Shown here piece after piece: positions 1 to 10,067 of a DNA stretch of 35,940 nucleotides. A model generated the notes under the pieces. That model was given only the letters and a program-made list of their open reading frames with translations, did not search any database and was not told the origin of the DNA. The stretch comes from UBA8752 sp049610565 (GTDB lineage Bacteria > Bacteroidota > Bacteroidia > Flavobacteriales_D > Sanyastnellaceae), in NCBI GenBank assembly GCA_049610565.1, contig JBMYZR010000022.1, positions 1 to 35,940 of the forward strand. The letters run 5' to 3'. Position 1 is the stretch's first letter. Every line of letters starts with the position of its first letter. The position numbers and the translations under genes are program-made.

Positions 1-94
1 GCTCCCGCAGGAAGATCTCGTGGTCGCTGTAGAGGAACTTCTTGATGATCGGAAAGATGTTTTCCGTCTGTACGTTGATCTGGCCTTGTTGCAT
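1..94 (-). CDS. htpG: HtpG (Hsp90 chaperone), N-terminal fragment
   Basis: Only the first 31 codons are inside the window; the gene continues beyond base 1. The minus-strand ATG at 94 opens a peptide beginning MQQGQINVQTENIFPIIKKF and continuing LYSDHEIFLRE. This is the highly conserved start of Bacteroidota Hsp90/HtpG: the first helix of the N-terminal ATPase domain, just before the SNA(S/V)DA ATP-binding helix that would follow. HtpG is a cytoplasmic ATP-dependent chaperone. The identification rests on this short but characteristic stretch. No clear Shine-Dalgarno sequence is visible, which is common in this phylum. The gene is separated from the upstream secreted-protein gene by a hairpin terminator, so it probably has its own promoter in 95-156. 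Confidence 0.85.
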   Translation of the reverse strand, partial: MQQGQINVQTENIFPIIKKFLYSDHEIFLRE

Positions 95-156
95 GATGAA
101 TCAATGTCGTGACCGGCCAAGGTCAAATCCCGTGCCGCGTGGCGTGGGGGAAACGA

Positions 157-188
157 AAACCGCCGACCTGTCAGCAGGCCGGCGGTTT
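157..188 (-). terminator. Rho-independent terminator of the secreted-protein gene at 213-1202
   Basis: A nine-pair outer stem (157-165 with 180-188) and a four-pair inner stem (167-170 with 175-178) flank one A/C mismatch and a four-base loop at 171-174. On the minus strand the stem ends in ...CGGCGGTTTTCGTTT, a T-rich tail. It lies 25 bases past the stop codon of the minus-strand gene ending at 213 and before htpG, as expected for a terminator of that gene. Confidence 0.85.
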
Positions 189-212
189 CTGGTGACAGGC
201 TGTCAGATGGTG

Positions 213-1202
213 TCAGTGGCGGACGATGCGCTCCACCTGTCCATTGTCCAACCGGAACAGGTAGGCGCCCGCGTCGAGGCCACCCAGGTCGAGGCGAACC
301 CCATCCTGATGCACACCGGCTTGAACCTCGCGGCCAACTGCGTCGGTCAGGGTCCATCCGTGCTCGCCGTCGAAGTCGACCTGGACGTCTCCAGCCGTCG
401 GATTGGGCCAGGCTTGTACGGTGGTTCCGGCTTGCTCCACGACATCGAGGGTGGTCTCGGTCGGTCCCCAACGGTACACGGTTCCGTCGGCGGGATGCGA
501 CAGGAGGTAGGCGCCGTAGTAGAAGTCGTCCACGTTGGTGTACGGGACGATGGTCGGGTCTGCGGGATCCCCATCCAGTGCGTAGAGGAGCGCATTGTAC
601 GTGAAAGGGTCGTAGGCGAGGATCAGGGTGGCGATGGTGGGGTCGAGATCGGTGGAGTCGTCGATGAGGGACGGACCGTAGTGGAATTCGATGACGCCGT
701 CCGCCTCGAACAACCGGACCTGGATGTTGACGTAGCTCGTGCTGGTGGTGTCCGAGATTTCCTCGTAGAGGCCGGCATTGGCCCACTCGATGGTGAACAC
801 GCGGTCTCCCGGATCTCCCGACGTGTTCCACCGAATGATGGAGGGTTCGAGGCCAATGATGCCGCGGTCCGTCAGGTCATAGCCCGTGGGGAGAAACGCC
901 TGCAGAAGGGGCAGTCCGCTTTCCGGATCGATGTAGGTCCCCGCCATCAGGGCGCCAAGGTCCACCTGGTCCATGGCGTTGATCGTGTATCCGGAGAACG
1001 AAAAGTCAAAGCCCAGCTGAACGGAAAAGCTCGGGTCGTCCCATCCGACAAACTTGCCGTAGTTGACGTCGAATTGGTCGAACTCCAAGGCCGTGGCCTC
1101 CGTGAGGGGCTCGTAGGGCTGGTCGAGCACCGTCAGGTCATAGGGGAGCTGTGCGCCGGACGTCGTGGCGAGCAACAGCAAGGGAAGAAGCAGGTGTTTC
1201 AT
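213..1202 (-). CDS. Secreted protein with T9SS type A C-terminal sorting domain
   Basis: 329 residues. I chose the ATG at 1202 because it begins MKHLLLPLLLLATTSGAQ, a typical signal peptide; an upstream in-frame extension lacks one and would overlap the preceding gene. The last ~70 residues have the features of a type IX secretion type A sorting domain: a QAWPNPTAGDV strand, then LTDAVGREV, LDLGGLDAGAYLFRL and a basic end VERIVRH. Such proteins cross the inner membrane by Sec and the outer membrane by T9SS, and the tag is then removed. The middle is beta-rich, including DRVFTIEWANAGLYEE and GVIEFHYGPS, a pattern I have seen in other Bacteroidota secreted proteins. I cannot assign a function to it. 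A strong hairpin terminator follows. Confidence 0.85.
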   Translation of the reverse strand: MKHLLLPLLLLATTSGAQLPYDLTVLDQPYEPLTEATALEFDQFDVNYGKFVGWDDPSFSVQLGFDFSFSGYTINAMDQVDLGALMAGTYIDPESGLPLLQAFLPTGYDLTDRGIIGLEPSIIRWNTSGDPGDRVFTIEWANAGLYEEISDTTSTSYVNIQVRLFEADGVIEFHYGPSLIDDSTDLDPTIATLILAYDPFTYNALLYALDGDPADPTIVPYTNVDDFYYGAYLLSHPADGTVYRWGPTETTLDVVEQAGTTVQAWPNPTAGDVQVDFDGEHGWTLTDAVGREVQAGVHQDGVRLDLGGLDAGAYLFRLDNGQVERIVRH

Positions 1203-1233
1203 GGCGTGGATTTGCCCTGCGAAGGTGCAGGGG

Positions 1234-1617
1234 TCATTCCACCATTCCAACCTCGATGTGGAGCGTGTGGTCGAATTGTATCCACGACCGACCCTGCCTC
1301 ACATCCGAGAGCCAATTGGACTCGACGGGGTAGGCCGCCCATGAATCGCCCTGCAATTCCAGGGAGTCCAGCCACGGTGTGGCGAGCTGCAGTGCGCCGC
1401 AGTCTGTGCACTTGCCCAACATGTCGTAGGTGTACAGGGTGTAGCGCTCCTCAGGCGGCAACACCACGTGGACCGAGTCGTAGAACGGAAGGCTGTCGAA
1501 CCGGGCGAGCAACATCAGGGTGTCGGCCGTCCGGTTGTGGAAGGTGTGCGTCATGGTGGTGGCGCCTTCGCACCCGACAAGGAGCAGGGCGAAGGGCAGG
1601 ACATGCAGCCATTTCAT
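1234..1617 (-). CDS. Small predicted lipoprotein of unknown function
   Basis: 127 residues from the ATG at 1617. The start MKWLHVLPFALLLVGCEG is a short lipoprotein signal peptide with lipobox LVGC, so Cys16 would be lipidated. An in-frame start five codons upstream is possible but adds nothing to the signal. The mature part has two further cysteines in KCTDCG and a beta-rich composition. I recognise no family. It lies 31 bases upstream of the T9SS-sorted protein and 34 bases downstream of the LOG-family gene on the same strand, so it may be co-transcribed with either. Confidence 0.75.
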   Translation of the reverse strand: MKWLHVLPFALLLVGCEGATTMTHTFHNRTADTLMLLARFDSLPFYDSVHVVLPPEERYTLYTYDMLGKCTDCGALQLATPWLDSLELQGDSWAAYPVESNWLSDVRQGRSWIQFDHTLHIEVGMVE

Positions 1618-1651
1618 GGCAGGGAAACGCAAACCAGTGGACTGGCGTTGC

Positions 1652-2347
1652 TCAGAAGTTGGGCTTCATGAGGTAGTTCTCGTAGAAGTCGTCCAGGATG
1701 GCGACGGCTTCCTCCGGCGTGTCGACGATGTGGATCAGGTCGAGGTCCTTGGCGCTGATGGTGGCGTTGTCGGCCAGCAGGGTCTGCTTGATCCAGTCCA
1801 TGAGGCCGGTCCAGAATTCACTCCGCATCAGGATAATGGGGAACCGCTTGGATTTGCCCGTCTGGATGAGGGTGATGGCCTCGAAGAGCTCGTCGAGGGT
1901 GCCGAATCCACCGGGCAGCACAATGTAGCCCTGGGAGTACTTCATGAACATCACCTTCCGCACGAAGAAGTAATCGAATTCGAGGCTCTTGTCGGGGTTG
2001 ATGTACGGGTTGTGGTGCTGCTCGTGGGGCAGGTCCATGTTCAATCCGACGGACACGCCATTGGCCTCGTGGGCGCCGCGGTTGCCGGCCTCCATGATGC
2101 CCGGGCCTCCTCCGGTGATGACGCCGTACCCGTGTTCGACGAGCTTTTTGCCGGTGTCCACCGCGAGTTGGTAATCGGGGTGGTCTTCGCCCTTCCGGGC
2201 GGAACCGAAGATGCTGATGCAGGGCCCGACGCGCTGCAGGCTTTCAAAGCCTTCCACGAACTCGGACATGATCTTGAAAATGGACCAGCTGTCGTGGGCC
2301 TTGATGTCGTTCCAGCTCCTCGGATCAATGTGGGGTTTCTGTGCCAT
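1652..2347 (-). CDS. LOG-family (TIGR00730) nucleoside 5'-monophosphate phosphoribohydrolase
   Basis: 231 residues from the ATG at 2347, beginning MAQKPHIDP. It carries the LOG signature: GGGPGIME near the middle of the Rossmann-like fold and PGGFGTLDE in the C-terminal half, which together bind the phosphoribosyl group. CISIFGSAR, another conserved element, lies near residue 50. LOG proteins hydrolyse cytokinin riboside 5'-monophosphates, or more generally AMP and other nucleotides, to free base and ribose 5-phosphate. In bacteria the real substrate is usually unproven. The gene lies 30 bases after uvrA. The spacer between them is strikingly AT-rich for this genome and could hold a promoter. 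Confidence 0.9.
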   Translation of the reverse strand: MAQKPHIDPRSWNDIKAHDSWSIFKIMSEFVEGFESLQRVGPCISIFGSARKGEDHPDYQLAVDTGKKLVEHGYGVITGGGPGIMEAGNRGAHEANGVSVGLNMDLPHEQHHNPYINPDKSLEFDYFFVRKVMFMKYSQGYIVLPGGFGTLDELFEAITLIQTGKSKRFPIILMRSEFWTGLMDWIKQTLLADNATISAKDLDLIHIVDTPEEAVAILDDFYENYLMKPNF

Positions 2348-2349
2348 AC

Positions 2350-2373
2350 GTATAATATACTGCACAAAAGATA
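2350..2373 (-). promoter_or_regulatory. Possible promoter and palindrome in AT-rich uvrA/LOG spacer
   Basis: On the minus strand the octamer TATCTTTT (2373-2366) matches seven of eight positions of the Bacteroidota -7 element TAnnTTTG and is followed by G. Just downstream, 2350-2360 is a perfect palindrome, GTATA-A-TATAC. I see no good -33 TTTG at the right distance, so this is only a candidate. Confidence 0.3.
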
Positions 2374-2377
2374 GAGT

Positions 2378-5257
<2,880 letters not shown>

Positions 5258-5290
5258 GCTGCAGTTCAACAGGCGATGACCGCCGTGGGT

Positions 5291-6784
5291 TTACTCCGCG
5301 GCGTCAGAAGTCCCCGAAGCCAATGCAGGCGGGGGAATGCGGAAGCCGGTGGCGGCCACGAGCAAGGTCATCAGCGGAGAGACGTAGTTGAAGACGCAGT
5401 AGGGGGCGAAGGCCAGCACGCCGACGCCGAGGACGCCGCTCTGGGCGACGCCACAGGTGTTCCATGGAATGAGCACGCTGGTGACCGTGCCGGCATCCTC
5501 CAGGGTCCGGCTCAGCAGTTGGGGCGCCACGCCGCGCTCGGCGTAGGCTTCGCGGAACATCCGGCCGGGCACCACGATGGCGATGTACTGGTCGGCGGCG
5601 ATGACGTTGAACACGACGCTGGAGAACGCCGTGCCGAAGACGAGGGAGAAGGTGCCCTTGACGGCGGACAGGATGGCGGTGGTGATGCGCTCGAGGAATC
5701 CGGCGGCCCCCATCACGGCCCCGAACGTGAGGGCGCAGATGATCAGCCAGACCGTGTTCAGCATGCCCGCCATGCCGCCGGCGGTCAGGAGGTCGTCCAC
5801 CACGGGATTGCCCGTTTCGATGGCGGTGCTCAGGGCAGCGGCTGACATCAGCGTGGAGAAGGCCGCGCCGAGGTAGGTGTCACCGAGTCCGAGTGCGGGT
5901 CCGATGGCATCCGTTCCCAGCGAGCGGATGAGGTCCGGCTGGGCCATGGCGGCGGCCACGGCGCCCCCGAGGACCCCGAGGAAGAGCGCAGGCACCGGGG
6001 CGACCTTCCGCGCGATGAGGACGATGACGCCCACCGGCACGAGGAACAGGCCCCAGTGCAGGTTGAAGTGTTGGGCCAGCACGGATTGCAATTCCGCCGC
6101 TCCGCCCAGATCAGCAGGCCCTTCGGCCCCCAGTCCGGCCATCGTGAAGACGATGAGCGCCACGAGGATGCTTGGTACCGTGGTCCACAGCATGAACCGG
6201 ATGTGCGTGAAGAGGTCGGTTCCCGCCACGGTCGGCGCGAGGTTGGTGGTGTCCGACAAGGGGGACAGCTTGTCCCCGAAATAGGCGCCGCTGATGATGG
6301 CGCCAGCCGTCCACCCTTCGCTGAGGCCGAGGGCCTGTCCGATGCCGATGAGGGCCACACCCACCGTGCCGACCGTGCCCCAACTCGACCCCGTGGCGAG
6401 GCTGACCGCCGCACACAGGATGCAGGCGGCAGGGAGGAAGATGTCCTTGCTCAGCACGTCCAGCCCGACGTCGATGAGGGTCGGAATGATGCCGGAAACC
6501 AGCCAGGTGCCGGCCAGGGCGCCGATGAGGAGCAGGATGAGGATGGCCCCGATGGCGTCGCCGAGGGTGTCCTTGATGCGGGACTCGAAGTGGCCCCAGG
6601 ATTGGCCGCGGGCCATGCCCAAGGCCACCGTGGCCCCGGACGCGATGAGCAGCGCGACCTGGTTGCTGCCGTAGCTGCTGTCTTCACCGAACGCGATGAC
6701 GTCGGCGGCCAGCAGCAGAACGAGCAGGACGATGGGCAGCAGGGCCATCCCGAGGGAAGCGCGGAGGGGGGGAGTGGAGGTCAT
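5291..6784 (-). CDS. nhaC: NhaC-family Na+/H+ antiporter
   Basis: 497 residues from the ATG at 6784. An open frame continues upstream but there runs antisense-like through the YbbR gene and is not membrane protein, so 6784 (MTSTPPLRASLGMALLP) is preferred. The protein is almost entirely hydrophobic helices. It carries the NhaC-family hallmarks SSWGTVGTVGVALIGIG and, after it, FGDKLSPLSDTTNLAPTVAG, a polar region thought to line the ion path. Near the C-terminus is SVLIPWNTCG, also conserved. The predicted role is exchange of cytoplasmic sodium for external protons at the inner membrane. The start lies 4 bases after the YbbR stop, so it is probably the last gene of the nusB-DUF1573-yajC-ybbR cluster. 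In relatives I remember coaE in this position. Confidence 0.9.
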   Translation of the reverse strand: MTSTPPLRASLGMALLPIVLLVLLLAADVIAFGEDSSYGSNQVALLIASGATVALGMARGQSWGHFESRIKDTLGDAIGAILILLLIGALAGTWLVSGIIPTLIDVGLDVLSKDIFLPAACILCAAVSLATGSSWGTVGTVGVALIGIGQALGLSEGWTAGAIISGAYFGDKLSPLSDTTNLAPTVAGTDLFTHIRFMLWTTVPSILVALIVFTMAGLGAEGPADLGGAAELQSVLAQHFNLHWGLFLVPVGVIVLIARKVAPVPALFLGVLGGAVAAAMAQPDLIRSLGTDAIGPALGLGDTYLGAAFSTLMSAAALSTAIETGNPVVDDLLTAGGMAGMLNTVWLIICALTFGAVMGAAGFLERITTAILSAVKGTFSLVFGTAFSSVVFNVIAADQYIAIVVPGRMFREAYAERGVAPQLLSRTLEDAGTVTSVLIPWNTCGVAQSGVLGVGVLAFAPYCVFNYVSPLMTLLVAATGFRIPPPALASGTSDAAE

Positions 6785-6788
6785 CCGG

Positions 6789-7217
6789 TCAGCGTTTGGG
6801 GTTGCCGCGCCGGACGTTGATGGCCAACGTGGCGGGAGAGATGCTCCGGACCCGCGCACTGTTGCCGAGCCGGTGTTCGATTTCAGCACTGAGCTGTTCC
6901 GAGGGAACCTCGGTCCGGGGCGTCCTGAGTCCCTCCACCTTGAGGCGGATGGGGTCATCCGTCGGGCTCCAACGCCCCAGCAGGTGATCCCAGGGGGACA
7001 GCATGACCTCGGCCTTGGCCGTGGAGTCGATGAGGTCCGCTTGAAGTCCGGTGCTGGCCTCGACCCCCACCAACTCGATGGCGAAGGCATAGGTCACGGT
7101 GCGGTCTCCCTCCATCGTCCGGAGGAGCCACAGGAAGGACGAGAGTCCCACACAGATGAGGAGGGTCCGCCCGTTGAGGGAGAGCAGGCGTTTGCGCAGG
7201 GTGCCCATCAGGCCCAT
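6789..7217 (-). CDS. Short YbbR-like membrane-anchored protein
   Basis: 142 residues from the ATG at 7217, one base after the yajC stop; a second ATG at 7208 is equally possible. It has one N-terminal membrane segment (TLLICVGLSSFLWLL) followed by a soluble, beta-rich part of about 100 residues. The identification as YbbR-like rests on this architecture and on its place directly after nusB-DUF1573-yajC, where Bacteroidota genomes carry a YbbR-domain protein. No catalytic motif is visible. YbbR proteins I know from this position are roughly twice as long with repeated domains, so this one appears reduced. Its function is unknown; the domain is thought to be extracytoplasmic. Confidence 0.6.
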   Translation of the reverse strand: MGLMGTLRKRLLSLNGRTLLICVGLSSFLWLLRTMEGDRTVTYAFAIELVGVEASTGLQADLIDSTAKAEVMLSPWDHLLGRWSPTDDPIRLKVEGLRTPRTEVPSEQLSAEIEHRLGNSARVRSISPATLAINVRRGNPKR

Positions 7218-7218
7218 C

Positions 7219-7548
7219 TCAGGACCGCTGTTGGATGGACTCTTCGTCGGCACCACCGCCGGCTGAGATGCCGCCGAGGTCGACGCGCAATTCGCCGTCG
7301 AGGACCTTCAGGTCCACGTAGCCCTTGTCGTGGTTGACGTTCATGACCTTGCCGTGGATTCCGCCCACCGTGACGATGTCGTCGCCCTTGGCGATGTTCT
7401 CCCGAAAGCTGCGGGTCTCCTTCTGCTTTTTGATCTGCGGGCGCATGATGAAGAAGTAGAACACGGCCATGGTGCCGATGATGAAGACGAGGGTGCTGCC
7501 TCCGCCTGCGGGGGCGGCTTGGGCGAGGATGTGGAGCATGGGGGTCAT
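7219..7548 (-). CDS. yajC: YajC, Sec translocon accessory protein
   Basis: 109 residues. A single transmembrane helix (LVFIIGTMAVFYFFIMRP) is followed by the family signature RPQIKKQKE and then by GDDIVTVGGIHGKV, the conserved small domain of YajC. The protein associates with SecDF/YidC at the inner membrane. The ATG at 7548 overlaps the DUF1573 stop in an ATGA arrangement, suggesting translational coupling; an internal ATG at 7539 is an alternative. The C-terminal tail, rich in Gly, Ser and Asp, is unremarkable. Confidence 0.95.
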   Translation of the reverse strand: MTPMLHILAQAAPAGGGSTLVFIIGTMAVFYFFIMRPQIKKQKETRSFRENIAKGDDIVTVGGIHGKVMNVNHDKGYVDLKVLDGELRVDLGGISAGGGADEESIQQRS

Positions 7549-8027
7549 GATTCAGGGTCGGGGATGCGGTCCGGTCCGAGCACCTCAGCGGTGAAGCGCA
7601 ATTCCACGGAGCCTGGAATGGCGTTGGTCACCACGGTGGCCGATTCGGACAGGGTTCGGGTGGTTTCTCCTGCATCGAAGCGCAGGACAATGCGGGTGGA
7701 TTCGCCGGGGGCGAGGGGAGAGGCGTCCCACGCCTCGGCCACGGTGCATCCGCAGCTGGGCAGGACTTGCGTGACGATCAGCGGGGAACGGCCGGCGTTG
7801 GTCAGTTCGTAGGTCAGCTCGCGGGATTCTCCAGCCGCCACCAACCCGAGGTCCAACTCGGTGGTGGACCATTGCATCCGCGGCGCATTTTGCGCTTCCC
7901 CTTCACCGGGAAGGTGGATGAAGCTGGCGTCCACGCCGTCCGTCTGCCGCCCACCGCACCCGATGAGGGCAGCGCCCTGCAGGAACAGCAGGGCAGACGT
8001 GAGCATCAACCGGGGGCGGGACATCAT
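7545..8027 (-). CDS. DUF1573 lipoprotein
   Basis: 160 residues. The N-terminus MMSRPRLMLTSALLFLQGAALIGCGG is a lipoprotein signal peptide with lipobox LIGC. The mature part is a single immunoglobulin-like DUF1573 domain: DLGLVAAGESRELTYELTNAG, then VLPSCGCTVAEAW with the conserved SCGCT, then LAPGESTRIVLRFDA. DUF1573 proteins are abundant in Bacteroidota envelopes and have no established activity. The start overlaps the nusB stop (GGATGATG), so the two are probably coupled. The gene order nusB-DUF1573-yajC is well conserved in the phylum. Confidence 0.9.
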   Translation of the reverse strand: MMSRPRLMLTSALLFLQGAALIGCGGRQTDGVDASFIHLPGEGEAQNAPRMQWSTTELDLGLVAAGESRELTYELTNAGRSPLIVTQVLPSCGCTVAEAWDASPLAPGESTRIVLRFDAGETTRTLSESATVVTNAIPGSVELRFTAEVLGPDRIPDPES

Positions 8028-8968
8028 CCGATCAGGCCCCTTCCGGTCTTGACGATGCGTCCGTCGTCGGTCATGGCACTGAACAGCTTGTCGAGCACCC
8101 CGTTGACGAAGGCACCGGACTTTTCCGTGCTGTAGAATTTGGCGAGGTCGATGTACTCGTTCATCGTCACCTTCAGCGGAACGGATTCAAACGTGCGCGC
8201 CTCGGCCAGGGCCATGCGAAGCAACAGGAGGTCCATCGTGGCAATGCGCTCGAGGTCCCAGTTGGAGGCCGCCTCCTCGATGGCCGTGTCGTGCTCGCCG
8301 GCGAGGGCCAGCGTGCGGCTGAAGAGCTGTTCCAGGAACGCCTTGTCGTCTCCTTCCTCCTTCCACATCTCACTCAGCATGAGGTCTTCGGAGTCCTCCG
8401 CGATGGTTTTGACCGTCTTCAGGACAATGGAACTGGCCAGGTCCAGATCGTCGCTCCACAGGATGCTCTGCTCCTCAATCCAGTCCTGAAGGGACTCGTC
8501 GTTGATCAGGTGCTTCCGGAACATGCGGTTCAGGGACTCTCGGTCGTGCTGGAAACCGCGCTCCTCGTTCTCCATGTAGGCGGTGTACTCTTCGCTGGCC
8601 ACGAGCGACTTGAAGAGCCGCTTGACCAATTCCTGCTCGTTGCCCCAACCGAGGCTGCGGTTGGCGGCCTCCTTGGCGAGCGCCTTGCTCTTGATGACCA
8701 CGCGGAGGGGCTTATTGTTGACGAACTTGGTGTTCGGGTGCAGGTCCTCGTGGGTGGGTTGCTTCTTCATCCGGCCGGCCTCGATGCGCTCGATGGCGGC
8801 ATCCTGCATCTCGGCGATGAGCAACAGGAGAAGCAGGTACAGGTCGTACGTCTTCTCCACGGCGTTCATCAGGAGCTTGTGGGCGTCTTCCACGGAACCC
8901 TCCTTGTCGGAGTGAAGGGCATACAGGGCTTGCAGGACCTTGATGCGGAGTTGGCGGCGGTTGAACAT
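8024..8968 (-). CDS. nusB: NusB transcription antitermination factor (long Bacteroidota form)
   Basis: 314 residues from the ATG at 8968. The start MFNRRQLRIKVLQALYA matches the NusB N-terminal helix. The C-terminal half holds the classical NusB fold with ATMDLLLLRMALAE, VPLKVTMNEYIDLAKFYST and SGAFVNGVLDKL. NusB binds boxA RNA with NusE (S10) and supports rRNA antitermination. Most bacterial NusB proteins have about 140 residues. The Bacteroidota form carries a long helical insertion, here about residues 50-170, and this length is normal for the phylum. It is the first gene of a tightly overlapping cluster and faces a divergent gene across 151 bases at 8969-9119, where I see no convincing promoter motif. 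Confidence 0.93.
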   Translation of the reverse strand: MFNRRQLRIKVLQALYALHSDKEGSVEDAHKLLMNAVEKTYDLYLLLLLLIAEMQDAAIERIEAGRMKKQPTHEDLHPNTKFVNNKPLRVVIKSKALAKEAANRSLGWGNEQELVKRLFKSLVASEEYTAYMENEERGFQHDRESLNRMFRKHLINDESLQDWIEEQSILWSDDLDLASSIVLKTVKTIAEDSEDLMLSEMWKEEGDDKAFLEQLFSRTLALAGEHDTAIEEAASNWDLERIATMDLLLLRMALAEARTFESVPLKVTMNEYIDLAKFYSTEKSGAFVNGVLDKLFSAMTDDGRIVKTGRGLIG

Positions 8969-9119
8969 GGTGCAGGCGAATCCTGTGCAAGTTGGTGCAA
9001 AGCCGGCAGGAATCCCGGATTTTCCCTTCTTCTGCGCGGCCTAATTTTGAACATGTGCCCACTTGTTTCGTTGTGAGCACACACCCCGCCTGATGATGTC
9101 CAATCCGACCCCGTTCCCC

Positions 9120-10043
9120 ATGCGTGCATGGCTTGTGTTGTCTGCCCTCGTCGCATTGTGCGGATGCGAAACGCCCATCGACGTGGAGATCCCCCTCGCC
9201 GAGCCGATGCTCGTGGTCGAAGGGCGCATCGAGACGGGCAGGCCACCCATCGTCCTGCTCAGCCGGTCCCAGAACTATTTCGACCCGGTGGATGCCGCAC
9301 TCCTCGGCACGTTGTACCAGGGGGGAGGTGAAGTGCGCATCACCGTCGACGGGGTGACCACCACCCTCAACGAGGTGTGCGCATCCGAGCTCAGTTCGCT
9401 CGAGCTGGAGGCAGCGTCAGACCTTCTGGGGCTGCCAGTGGAGGTCCTCATGCTGAGCAACCTGTGCGCCTACGCTGGGTTGACCATGCTGGGTGAGGAA
9501 GGCAAGACGTACGCCCTGGAAGCGGTGCTCGATGGGGACACGGCGACCGCGGTGTCCCGCCTGAATCCCCACGTCCCGCTGGATAGCGTCTGGTTTGAGG
9601 TGCCCGGCACGGCGGATTCGCTGGGGTTCATCCACGCGCTGTTTGAGGACCCGGACTCCCTCGGCAACGCCTACCGCTGGTCCGCCGGCCGGCAAGGAGT
9701 GGATGCAGGGCTGTTGTACAGCGCGGTCTCCACCGTCGAGGATGCATTCTTCAATGGACTCGCCTTTGAGTTCAATCAATTCCGTCCCGTCACGGCAGAG
9801 GATTTCGAGGACGACGCCAATCCGGATGAGATCGGGTTCTACAAGTGGGGCGATACGGTGACGGTCCGCTGGGACCACATCGACCGCGGCGCCTACGAGG
9901 CCATCCGGAGCATGGAGGAGCAGATCCAATCGCAGGGCAGCCCGTTCTCCAATCCGGCGGATGTCGCGACCAATGTGTCGGGCGGACTGGGGCTGTGGGT
10001 CGCTTATTCGCCCTTCATCGACACGGTCGTCTGCGTTCCCTGA
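9120..10043 (+). CDS. DUF4249 family lipoprotein
   Basis: 307 residues from the ATG at 9120 (MRAWLVLSALVALCGC), which gives a compact lipoprotein signal with lipobox LCGC. An ATG at 9096 would add eight residues and cannot be excluded; neither has a clear ribosome site. After the cysteine comes ETPIDVEIPLAEPMLVVEGR and later PPIVLLSRSQNYFDP, the characteristic opening of DUF4249. In Bacteroidota this family usually sits next to a TonB-dependent receptor and is thought to help outer-membrane uptake. No receptor is in this window, so here it stands without its usual partner. The next gene, a DUF4139 protein, starts 24 bases downstream and may be co-transcribed. Confidence 0.8.
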   Translation: MRAWLVLSALVALCGCETPIDVEIPLAEPMLVVEGRIETGRPPIVLLSRSQNYFDPVDAALLGTLYQGGGEVRITVDGVTTTLNEVCASELSSLELEAASDLLGLPVEVLMLSNLCAYAGLTMLGEEGKTYALEAVLDGDTATAVSRLNPHVPLDSVWFEVPGTADSLGFIHALFEDPDSLGNAYRWSAGRQGVDAGLLYSAVSTVEDAFFNGLAFEFNQFRPVTAEDFEDDANPDEIGFYKWGDTVTVRWDHIDRGAYEAIRSMEEQIQSQGSPFSNPADVATNVSGGLGLWVAYSPFIDTVVCVP

Positions 10044-10067
10044 CCCCCGGTCAGTACCTTGCCGGAC

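Noticed and set aside
42..1676. Plus-strand open frame of 544 codons opposite the first three minus-strand genes
   Set aside because: It lies antisense to a T9SS-sorted protein and a lipoprotein, both of which have clear signal peptides. Its translation shows no domain and reflects GC-rich third positions.
6785..7090. N-terminal extension of the NhaC reading frame
   Set aside because: The 102 extra residues are Pro/Arg/Ser-rich, overlap the YbbR-like gene out of frame and are not membrane sequence; the ATG at 6784 is a better start.
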